Shown here: positions 21,014 to 31,114 of the stretch, one piece after another
Layout of the letters: every line of letters begins with the position of its first letter
Numbering within the stretch: position 1 is the stretch's first letter
The notes under the pieces: model-generated
What the model saw: the letters and a program-made list of their open reading frames with translations, nothing else
Told to the model about the DNA's origin: nothing
Databases searched by the model: none
DNA from: Taiwanofungus camphoratus
Taxonomy: Eukaryota; Basidiomycota; Agaricomycetes; Polyporales; Taiwanofungaceae
DNA: 64,000 bases
Direction of reading: 5' to 3'
Assembly (NCBI GenBank): GCA_003999685.1
Contig: CP021222.1
Coordinates: 2,852,001 to 2,916,000 of the forward strand
Position numbers and translations under genes: made by a program

Positions 21014-22768
21014 TGATACGACCTAGGGGACCCTGGTACCTAGGGAGTGCTCCGCAACGTGGCTGTGGGGTAGTGTGATAACTGTGAGGATGTGAGGGTA
21101 GGAGCTACAACCTGTATGATACCGGGAAACCTGTATGTCTTGTTTTTGTAAGTAGGGGAGTAAGGGGTCAAGGGTCCTGCACAACAGGATCTTGTTCCTA
21201 AGTGCTATACGATCCCTAAGGCCTTGCGAGACCCTCCGAAGTACGCGAAGTTCTTCGAGATTCTGCAAAGTCCTTCGAAGTTTTAGCTAAATCACGTGAG
21301 CTGACTTCGTAGGCTGTATGGAGTTAGGGAGCAATAAGCCAATGGACTATAATTTCTACTAAGCGGCAGAGGGTACGAGACTGCTGCGAAGTCCTTTTAG
21401 CTAGAGTTAGCTAAAGGGCGTATGGCTTAGAGGTTTGTTAGAGCGAGGTTTGGCTAGTGTAGGAGACTTGTAGGAGAGGTTGGATGGTTCAGAGAGCTAA
21501 TACTTGGAATAGGAATGGGAGAACGAGGTTGCTGGAAGCTTTGAAGTGTCTGATGACTTCGAGGTGTAGGTCAGAGAGTTCAAGGGCGTAGAGAGATGTA
21601 CTATAGCCTGTAATGAAGGCTATGGGGGAGTCATAGGGTTATTCGTAGGACGTAGGAATGACGCAACGTGAGCCTAAGGGTATAACTAAGGCGGAGGCCC
21701 ACCGGATAGGTGCTATAAGAGGTGCTGAAGGGTGCGAAGTCGTGGCGACTTCGTAGATTGTAGTGCGTAGTTCGGGAAGCGTAGACGTGGTTCGTAGATA
21801 TATCGCGAGCGTAGACATAGTTCAAAGGTACTGAAACGGAGCTGGGGTGGATACTTAGGGGCCTTAGGACCGTTCCTAAGGTTGTACTCACGACGCTTTC
21901 CTGAGATCGGAGCTACAGGGGAACTTGTATTCCAAAGAGAGAAGCGTGCACTGAGGGGTCTCCCTGTACATAGTAAACTATCTCTGACTAAATAGGGGAG
22001 CGTGAGGTGAACTATTCTTGCGCGAAGTGATCCTTACGAGTCCAAAATGTGTACTAAAGTGCATGGGCTTCGAAGTGAACACGAGGAGGATAGGAACTAA
22101 ATAGGAACTGAAACAGGGGAACTACGTACGGTAGAAAGGTGACCAAGTTCATTCACGAGGGCGAGATGACTATCCGAAAGCAGCCATGCGCCGTGATCAC
22201 CTATCTTAGTGGGCTAAGAGCGCACAAAGTTCTTAGCAGCGGGACTTGGCCTAATCGGGGTAGGAGGTGTCCTAACTGGGTGGACGGCCATATGGATACG
22301 CCCTAGGATGACCTTATGGCATAGGGTCGAGACCCATGGGGTGCGCAAGGCTTCCTAAGTCCAGCTTCCGGAACTTCGGACCGTTTCAGAGCCTATCGGA
22401 GGTAGCTGCAATCACAAGAGCTAGGAGAGACTTAGCTAAGACTTCTTAGCTAAGCCCGGGATGAGTGACGTAGTAGATAGGACCTAGATCCAATGGAACA
22501 GTATGGGAGGGCCGACAGTGTCCGATAGTGGACTTAGCAGGAGTTAGGGACTTCGCGTCTAGCATTCGAAACCTCGTAGCACCTCATGTGACTTCGCAAG
22601 ACTTCGTAGGGTGTTAGGAGGGTTTAGGAAGGAAAGGGGGCTTTAGGAATATTATAGGAACCTATCCCTCCTGTCGTAGGCTGTAGAAGAGTCTTAGAGT
22701 GGTCGGTTGGGGGATTAGAAAGCTCCTAAAATCACGATTCGGGGCCCAGGAGGCTACAGGACTCATCA
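21014..22768 (-). mobile_element. solo Gypsy LTR, longer variant
   Basis: 1755 bp, same TG/CA ends and family as the LTRs of the 7496-19552 element, and in the same orientation. It carries two extra blocks of about 70 and 85 bp (near 21315-21390 and 21485-21560) absent from the young LTRs. Flanks are ACGC on the left and GTGC on the right, a decayed 4-bp duplication, so it is an older insertion. No internal region remains, as after LTR-LTR recombination. Confidence 0.8.
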
Positions 22769-22792
22769 GTGCGCCAATGCCAACATCTCCGC

Positions 22793-24400
22793 TGATGAGT
22801 CCCGTAGCCTCCTGGGCCCCGAATCGCGATTATTAGGAGCTTTCTAATCCCCCAACCGACCACTCTAAGACTCTTCTACAGCCTACGACAGGAGGGATAG
22901 GTTCCTATAATATTCCTAAAGCCCCCTTTCCTTCCTAAACCCTCCTAACACCCTACGAAGTCTTGCGAAGTCACATGAGGTGCTACGAGGTTTCGAATGC
23001 TAGACGCGAAGTCCCTAACTCCTGCTAAGTCCACTATCGGACACTGCCGGCCCTCCCATACTGTTCCATTGGATCTAGGTCCTATCTACTACGTCACTCA
23101 TCCCGGGCTTAGCTAAGAAGTCTTAGCTAAGTCTCTCCTAGCTCTTGTGATTGCAGCTACCTCCGATAGGCTCTGAAACGGTCCGAAGTTCCGGAGGTTG
23201 GACTTAGGAAGCCTTGTGCACCCCCATGGGTCTCGATCCTATGCCATAAGGTCATCCTAGGGCGTACCCATATGACCCTCCACCCAGTTAGGACACCTCC
23301 TGCCCCGATTAGGCCAAGTCCCGCTGCTAAGAACTTTGTGCGCTCTTAGCCTACTAAGATAGGTGATCACGGTGCATGGCTGCTCTCGGATAGTCATCCC
23401 ACCCTCGTGAATGAACTTGGTCACCTTTCTACCGTACGTAGTTCCCCTGTTTCAGTTCCTAATTAGTTCCTATCCTCCTCGTGTTCACTTCGGAGTCCAT
23501 GCGCTTTAGTACACATTTCGGACTCATAAGGATCACTTCACGCAAGAATAGTTCACCTCACGCTCCCCTATTTAGTCAGAGGTAGTTTACTATGTAAGAC
23601 AGAGACCCCTCAGTGCACGCTTCTCTCTTTGGAATACCAGTTCCCCTGTAGCTCCAATCTCAGGAAAGCGCTGCGAGTACAACCTTAGGAACGGTCCTAA
23701 GGTCCCTAAGTCTCCACCCCAGCTTCGTTTCAGTACCTTTGAACTACGTCTACGCTCGCGATATATCTACGAACCACGTCTACACTTCCCGAACTACGCA
23801 CTACGATCCACGAAGTCGCCGTGACTTCGCACCTTTTGGCACCTCATATAGCATCTACCCGGTGGGCCTCCGCCTTAGTTATACCCTTAGGCTCACGTTG
23901 CGTCATCTCTACGTCCTACGAATAGCCCTACAACTCTCCCATAGCCTTAGTTTCAGGCTATAGTACATCTCCCTACACCCTCGAACTCTCCGACCTCTCC
24001 TACAGGTCTCCTACGCTAGCCAAACCTCGCCCACCTCGCTCTCACAAACCTCTAAGCCTTACGCCCTTTAGCTAACTCTAGCTAAAAGGACTTTGCAGCA
24101 TCTACGAAGTCAGCTCGTGCGACTTAGCTAAAACTTCGAAGGACCTCGCAGAATCTCGAAGAACTTTGCGTACTTCGGAGGGTCTCGCAAGGCCTTAGGG
24201 ATCGTATAGCACTTAGGAACAAGATCCTGTTGTGCAGGACCCTTGACCCCTTACTCCCCTACTTACAAAAACAAGACATACAGGTTTCCCGGTATCATAC
24301 AGGTTGTAGCTCCTACCCTCACACCCTCACAGTTATCACACTACCCCACAGCCACGTTGCGGAGCACTCCCTAGGTACCAGGGTCCCCTAGGTCGTATCA
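22793..24400 (+). mobile_element. solo Gypsy LTR, inverted
   Basis: 1608 bp, same family, opposite orientation to its neighbour; flanked by a perfect CCGC duplication (22789-22792, 24401-24404). Only 24 bp of LINE sequence separate it from the solo LTR at 21014-22768, so the two form a long inverted repeat. Confidence 0.82.
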
Positions 24401-25073
24401 CCGCATCGAAGCTCTGGACCTTGCCGGCCCCGAACTTCCCATGGGCAACGTGGTCTTCCCCGTCAATGACGAGCCACGCGCTACCGGATCTCACTTCTGG
24501 CGCATTTGCATACAATCCGTCAGTGAATAACATTCGCCCTTCTGGCTGGGCCAGCTGGCGCCGGAACCCCGGCCACCAGGTGAACTCCAGCCAGTCGGCA
24601 AATTCAGGTGAGCGTTTGTTTGGACCTTTTCCGTCCAAGAACACCCGCTTGAAGCGATCAATGTACCGGTCCACGACCCGATCTCCGGGCCACGCCTCCA
24701 GGTGGAGTGGTGCAAAGTCTTCTGATGACTGCCGCCTAATGCGATCTATGAACGTCATGGGGGTGACAGCCTGTTTTTTGCCACGGCGCGAGTTAAGCGG
24801 CCATGGCGCAATGATATTGGTGATGTTGGTTGCCCAATAGGGTGGAAGGGCGACCCTCATTGGGTGCCCTTCATGAACTCGCCGCGCTCTAAGCGCAGCT
24901 TTCTCCATGTATCGGTCGACCTGAATGCGGATGGGGACCAACCCACCCAACATCTCCATCACCCTGATCGGTGTGGTCTTGAAGCAGCCAGTAATCCACC
25001 AGGCTGCTCTCGACTGAGCGGTCTGCAATTCTTTTGCAGCCCATTTGAGGCCTTTCCACTGTGGGTTCCACCA

Positions 25074-25087
25074 TTCAGCCTTCAGTT
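25074..25087. repeat. LINE target-site duplication, right copy
   Basis: TTCAGCCTTCAGTT at the truncated 5' end of the LINE; identical to 6613-6626. Sequence beyond it returns to the host DNA transposon. Confidence 0.8.
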
Positions 25088-25645
25088 GAGACTCAAAACA
25101 GCTTGTAAACTCTAATGGCATCCTATAGAAGTAACAAATAAGACAATTGCAATGAAAACCACTGTAATTTTTTGTCTTTTTGCAGGTGGCTTGTATGTCT
25201 TTTGGAGCCTGTTTGCAAACAGCTCCTTAATGATGTTATACAGATATGTTGAGAAAGCTGCTCACTCATTTTGATCTATGGTTGCATATCAGGTACCAAA
25301 GTCATGCTCGGCGGCAGAGAGTAAGTCTGTATTGTTCAAGTATGGCTTGTAAATTACTATATACATAAGTTGGGTCTTATGGTTTATGCTATTTTTCTCC
25401 ACATTTCGCTAAGTGACCTGCAGACGTCACACTAAGTAGGTTGCCAGCTCAATATTCAATTGCAAAAGCAGGTGTCACACCAGCTTAGGACGGTCCTTAG
25501 GTCCTTGGTTCAGTCACAAATGTGTCACACCCACACTTGAACTGAACTAAGGGCTCTGTCCTGCGTCACACGGGCCCTTGAACTAGAAAAAATGTGGTTC
25601 AAGGGTGTCACACGTCACACCGGCTGAACCTATGGTCGTGCCAGT

Positions 25646-26238
25646 TCACGATCTGTATGATGCAGCTAGGGGAAGACCCATGACCAGCGGAACCTCGACA
25701 TTTAAGCACACATCTTTGATTCTTCCTTTACAGGTGATGGCGAATGCCTCGCTTGCGGAGATATTAACACCTGAACTCAAAGACCCGGATGAAACATCGA
25801 GGAACACGGGACCGGTCAGATAAAGTAGCCAGAGTAAGACCATATATATGATTTTATGATATGTTCTAGCATATGATCACGAACTGAAACAGGGTTGTTA
25901 ATCTCTGCAATTGTACATGAGAAGATGGTCAATAACTACGCACCACAGGTTGGGTATTAGTGTGCGTCGTGGACATGAACCATCAAATCATCGATAACTT
26001 GTTTTTCTCGAAAAAGTATTTTAGACCACCCAAATGGTTGAACAGACCGACGTCGAACGTTGAGTGCTAAGCGCGCAGTGCAAGCTCGAACTTGCGGATA
26101 ATTTGCGCTTGTTTGTCACTCATAACTTACTTGCCTTTTCAGGCATTGTCTCGATCACTGCAAACTTCACCTCAAAAATTACTGAATCCGCCGTCGCAGT
26201 ATTTCGAGACCTACAGACTTCCCAATAGCACAAGAAAA
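25646..26238. other. intergenic region, fibrillarin promoter
   Basis: Unique-looking DNA between the right end of the transposon nest and fibrillarin. No gene or clear core promoter motif recognised. Confidence 0.35.
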
Positions 26239-27449
26239 ATGGCATTCGGTGAGCTCCCTGTGTTCACCATGTGAAATCCATTTTTGTAAAAATAACTTCA
26301 TGTGACAGGAGCTTCTGGCGGTCGCGGCGGATTTGGAGGTGGGCGCGGCGGGCGAGGCGGCGGCATGCGAGGAGCCCCAAGGGGCGGAGGAAGGGGGGGC
26401 GGACGAGGTACGTAGTAAAATTTGCCGTCATTGTTGCCTGTCGCTTGAAAAGATCTGTGCAGGAGGGAGTGTCAGGGGAGGAGGGATCGCCAAACGTGGT
26501 GGGGATCGGGGTCGTGCAAGGGGTGCGCGCGGAGGCCGTGGCGGTGGAAGAGGGGGAGCAAGAGGCGGTTCAAATGTCATTCTCGAGCCTCACAGGCATC
26601 CCGGCATCTTCATTGCCAAGGGCAAAGACAGTATGCTAGTGACGAAGAACCTAGTGCCTGGCGAGGCTGTATATGGCGAGAAGCGGATATCCATCGACAG
26701 TGGTGTGGAGGGTACCAAAATTGAGTATCGGGTGTGGAATCCATTCCGCAGCAAGCTCGCAGCGGGTGTGCTAAACGGATTAGACAAGATTTATATCGAG
26801 CCAGGCAAGAAGGTATTGTATCTCGGCGCTGCTAGCGGGACTAGCGTAAGCCATGTAGCGGACATCGTTGGCCCTGTGAGCTTTCCTTATGTTTGCCAAT
26901 GTTTATCGAGAAACTGACGTCGGATCGTTAACAGGAAGGTATTGTATATGCGGTAGAGTTCTCTCCGCGTTCGGGTCGTGACCTTATCAACATGGCGAAG
27001 AAACGAACAAATGTCATTCGTAGGTCTTCCTTGCCGATTTCTTGTAGTATTGGCTTCATGTTATTATTACCTAGCTGTCGTCGAAGATGCTCGCATGCCA
27101 TCAAAATACCGCATGCTCCTATCATCAGTGGACGTCATCTTTGCTGATGTCGCGCAGCCAGATCAAGCTCGGATTGTCGCACTTAATTCTGAGTTCTTCC
27201 TCAAGAATGGTGGCCATGTTGTCATTTCCATCAAAGCTAGTTGTATCGATTCAATCGCGCCTCCAGAAACTGTTTTCGCCCGCGAGGTGGACTTCCTCAG
27301 GGAAAACCAGTTCAAACCCCTTGAACAGGTCACACTCGAGCCTTACGAACGTGATCATGCAATGGTATCTGGTATGTTTGATCAAGTGCTTCGGGCTGAA
27401 CACACAGACTGATGGTACATCAATAGCGGTATACCAACGACACAAGTAG
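26239..27449 (+). CDS. NOP1: fibrillarin (rRNA 2'-O-methyltransferase)
   Basis: A predicted 308-residue nucleolar methyltransferase that, in box C/D snoRNPs, adds 2'-O-methyl groups to rRNA using S-adenosylmethionine. The first ~75 residues are a glycine/arginine-rich domain ([15 protein letters not shown] and similar). The catalytic domain follows: [46 protein letters not shown], then the SAM site [46 protein letters not shown] and [15 protein letters not shown]. Exons 26239-26248, 26309-26407, 26463-26875, 26935-27019, 27075-27371, 27427-27449, all in phase. The first exon is 10 nt and the last 23 nt; the C-terminus (AVYQRHK) departs from the usual GRYMR ending, so the last splice is the least certain. 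Confidence 0.93.
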
Positions 27450-27864
27450 GCTCATGACATTCGAGGTTCTTTTCGCACGGCGTAGAGACTTGCATACATC
27501 GTATCTGGTTCCTGTATGTCGATTATATTCATGCTTTTGTGGATGCGAATACGCATCTTCATGTATCTGTTGTATATTCCATTCAAAAGTAGTGCTGTAT
27601 TGTCGGTTCTTGCTATATAAAAATCATGTTTTCATGCTTGCTATCCTCATGTCAGTTCGTTGCCAGCTAAGAGAGTGATGTAGCTAGGTTGCGATCATGA
27701 TCCATGGGGTTAGGCGTATGTACCCATTTGGCGCTGCTACTTACAGGAAGTGCATGCGCAGCAAGCAAGGCACTTGAAAAACTGCAGTCGACGATAGCCA
27801 GCTCATCACTGGCTAAACTCGCTTACCCTGAGGCTCAAGAAGCCGTTGGCCGCAGCTGGGGCAT
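27450..27864. other. intergenic between fibrillarin and PMT2
   Basis: Tandem + strand genes; holds the fibrillarin 3' UTR and the PMT2 promoter. No gene seen. Confidence 0.35.
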
Positions 27865-30800
27865 ATGAAACCTTCTCAAATTACCCTCAATATCGGTACA
27901 CCACCCGAGGGCTCTCCACGTACTTCGTCAGATTTCGAAGAGATCCAATATCCTACGACGGACTCAAGTTGGACTCTACCTTCTCGAAGAGAGGAGGAAC
28001 TACCGCTGCACTACATGAACGAGGAGACGGCTCGGCGGAGGGTCACTCGAGTTCCTGGAGGGAACGGAAGCTACGGAGTACAAGCTGAAGACTCAAACAC
28101 TGGATACGGAGTATACGATGATGAGGGTAAGGAGGTGTATTCTAAAATGAGGGACTTGAGAAGTCCACCGGGTAGTGGACGTCCCAGGCGTCCACCACCA
28201 CCACCTCCTACGACCGTGGTATGCTTATTGAATATCTTTCGTTCTAATATTTCTTTCTGACAGCATGAAATGCTCCTATAGGGCGAATTTCTCCACCAAA
28301 ATCTTGAGCACATCCCGCCTCTTGTCTATACCCTCCTCTCCTGCTACACACGCTTCCACAAAATTGGAAAGTCTAACATCGTCATCTGGGATGAGGCTCA
28401 TTTCGGAAAATTTGGATCATATTATTTGAGGCGTCAGTTCTATTTCGATGTCCACCCCCCTCTGGGCAAGATGCTCGTCGGTCTTGCTGGTCTGCTGGCA
28501 GGTTATGACGGGTCTTTTGACTTCGCAAGTGGGTCAACATATCCAGACAAGGTGCCATACGTAGCTATGCGAGTCATGATGGCGATGTTCGGCGTCGCTA
28601 TGGTCCCTTTGGGATGGTACACAGCCGTTGAGCTCGGTATGAGTTGGTGGGCATGTCATCTCGTAGCACTGATGGTTCTATTCGGTGAGTTATCGTTGTG
28701 TTTACCGGTGTAACAGCGGTTTGTCTCAGATGAATTTCTAGACGTTGCGTGGTTGTGCATCTCTCGTTTCATCCTGCTAGATTCTATGCTACTTTTCTTC
28801 ACATTCGCAACTGTCTTTTGTCTCACTAAGTTCCACAATCAACAATACCAGTGAGTTATTGAATACCGATTGTGTACCTAGCTGACTGTGTTACTCTTTC
28901 AAGATCATTCTCTATTGACTGGTGGCTATGGTTAACTCTGACGGGTGTCTCTATCGGTTGTGTAACAAGGTGAGTTTTTGAGGCCGTTATTCTTACGCGC
29001 GGACTCACTTTGCTTTCAGCGTGAAGTGGGTTGGTCTTTTTGTGACAGCATTGGTCGGTCTGTATACCATTGAAGACCTTTGGGAGAAGTTTGGGGATCT
29101 CAGAATGTCTGTGGTGAGTGCGGCAGGCTGGTCTGCGTTCTCGGCTTCTGATCATATATGCCAGCGAGATCAATTGAGGCACTGGGGTGCACGGATTGTC
29201 TGCCTCATAATCTTACCTATCTTCCTCTATATGACATTTTTCAAGATGCACTTCATGATCCTCAACCATTCAGGACCAGACGATGCGAAGATGAGCTCCT
29301 TGTTTCAGGCCAACCTGGTTGGCAACACATTCTCCCAGAATCCATTGGGTAGGTGGAAAACCGAATTGGGGTGGTTCATAGCATCTGACACAAGTGTAGA
29401 GATTGCCTTCGGCTCCAAAGTGACACTGAAAAACATGGGTTGGGCTGGTGGTCTACTCCATTCTCATGTCCAAACCTACCCTATCGGTTCTGGACAACAG
29501 CAGGTTACATGCTACCACTACAAGGACGAAAACAACGATTGGATAGTTTCGCCTCGATGGGACGAGCCGGAGTACGATCCACAGGGCCCCATCAAATACT
29601 TAGTTGATGGAGATGTTATCCGACTGATCCACGTCCCTACAAAGCGCAATCTGCACTCGCATCCCCTCCCGGCCCCCGTTTCCAAGCTGAACAACGAAGT
29701 ATCGGGCTATGGCGATGATAGAATTGGGGACTTGCACGACTACTGGGTCGTGGAAGTTGTGGACGACATTCACCGAGGAAGCAAGAGTCATGTAGACAAA
29801 ATTCATTCATTATCTACACGACTACGACTTCGCCATCAAGCGACGGGATGCTATCTTCGTGCTGGAAATGAAATTCTACCTGCATGGGGTTTCAAACAAG
29901 TCGAGGTTAGTTGCGACAAGGAAAACAATCCAAGAGACGTGCACACGTATTGGAATGTCGAGACTCACGTCAACGATCGCTGTACGCATTCAGCACCGTT
30001 GCATATTATGCAGAGTCTCATGTCCCGTTTCAGTACCGCCCGGTGACGCGAAGTTATACAGCACCTCCTTCTTGACTGATTTCTGGCACCTCAATGTTGC
30101 GATGATGACTACTAACAATGCACTTGTTCCTGACCCGGATAAAGAAGATATCCTTGCTTCGAAGCCGTTAGATTGGCCTTGGCTCCGCCTTGGACTACGT
30201 ATGTGCGGATGGGGAGATAACCAGACAAAATACTATCTCTTGGGGACACCCATCATCTGGTGGGGTAGTACCCTGAGTCTGATTTTGGGCATCTCTACCT
30301 TCGCCGTATATGTAATGCGTATGCAGCGCAGGTATGTGGACATGGAACTCAGTAAGCTTTCAGATTTTCACTCTGTATCCTGGCGAGTCTCATATATTGA
30401 TTAGGGGAATGGGAGCACTTTCTATACGTCAGTAAAATTGCAGTTGTTGGATGGCTTTTGCAATACTGTAAGTCCCGCGACTTTTGCCACTAAATGGACA
30501 AGCTCACAAAGGATGTGTCGTAGTCCCTTTCATGATCATGGGTCGTGTCACATACGTCCATCACTACGTGCGTGTGATATCTATGAACATTCGGAACGGT
30601 CACTGAGTTACACCTCAGTTACCAACCTTATACTTCTCGGTATTGATGGCAGCCCATCTTCTGGATCATTTCATTTTTACGTCACGCCGCCTGCAGAAAA
30701 CCACGAAGTGGATAGTCTTCGGGGTGATTTCATTTGCTATCTTTGCCACTTTCTGGTGGTTCAGAGGAGTGGCGTTCGGTATTGATGGTCCTATCAACGA

Positions 30801-30899
30801 GCATTGGGGTCTGAGATGGCGATCGGTATGTACTACAAATTCTATGTGAGCAAGTCAACCCTGATATCACACATGCAGACCTGGAACATATACGATTAG
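27865..30899 (+). CDS. PMT2: dolichyl-phosphate-mannose protein O-mannosyltransferase, PMT2 type
   Basis: A predicted 818-residue multipass ER membrane enzyme that moves mannose from dolichyl-phosphate to Ser/Thr of secretory proteins; Pmt2 proteins usually act as heterodimers with Pmt1. After a ~130-residue charged, proline-rich N-terminus come the first-loop catalytic DEAHFGKFGSYYLRRQFYFD and DVHPPLGKMLVG, several membrane spans, then the MIR region with HSHVQTYPIGSGQQQVTCY, KDENNDW, HVPTKRNLHSH and VSGYGD, and the C-terminal MMTTNNALVPDPDKED and CGWGDNQTKYYLLG blocks matching Pmt2 order. Exons: 27865-28218, 28282-28684, 28730-28850, 28904-28969, 29020-29113, 29165-29348, 29400-29981, 30034-30351, 30405-30467, 30524-30567, 30619-30825, 30879-30899. 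PMT2 rather than PMT1/4 is judged from the MIR sequence. Confidence 0.9.
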
Positions 30900-31114
30900 G
30901 AATAGTATTTTTGACTATGTAAATAATGGACAATGCTGCTGTCGTTTCCATCACTAAATAGTAATTCAATCAATAGTGAATTCTCACTCCTTAAGCTTCG
31001 GAGAGAATGGGAGCAAGCATTTTTCCCAAATACAGACATGCTGCTAAGTAACATTTATCAGCAGGAGATTTTTATTCAAATACTCGAACGGGGAGAGTTA
31101 CATTTTCATTCGCC

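Larger units (their letters stand above)
6627..25073 (-). mobile_element. 5'-truncated LINE with RNase H, hosting four LTR insertions
   Basis: A non-LTR retrotransposon in minus orientation, flanked by the 14-bp duplication TTCAGCCTTCAGTT at 6613-6626 and 25074-25087. Its A-rich tail (poly-T on +) abuts the left copy; the right end is the truncated 5' end, so the reverse transcriptase is gone. Its own DNA is 6627-7495, the short duplications near 19553-19558, 20539-21013, 22769-22792 and 24401-25073, about 2 kb. The coding part runs from a post-RT region (24401-25073) through RNase H (LFTDG, then CSDNQSALD, then VPSHKG and EFVDELAKKA) to a C-terminal CLCGAEETREHVLFDC finger, ending at 6939. 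Removing the LTR insertions with one duplication each restores the frame, apart from one in-frame TGA at 20926-20928. RNase H plus this finger suggests a fungal Tad-like clade; that assignment is tentative. Confidence 0.85.
6472..25645. mobile_element. non-autonomous DNA transposon, split by a LINE
   Basis: A perfect 22-bp inverted repeat marks the two ends: 6472-6493 begins ACTGGCACGACCATAGGTTC and 25624-25645 is its exact reverse complement. The parts belonging to this element are 6472-6612 and 25088-25645, together about 0.7 kb once the LINE is removed. Just inside both ends are repeated short motifs (GTCACAC, TTGAAC) in both orientations, a subterminal pattern common in cut-and-paste transposons. 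No transposase remains. I could not find a clear target-site duplication, so the superfamily is open. Confidence 0.65.

Noticed and set aside
6472-25645. Target-site duplication of the TIR transposon
   Set aside because: I compared 2-9 bp on both sides and saw no match, so none is claimed.
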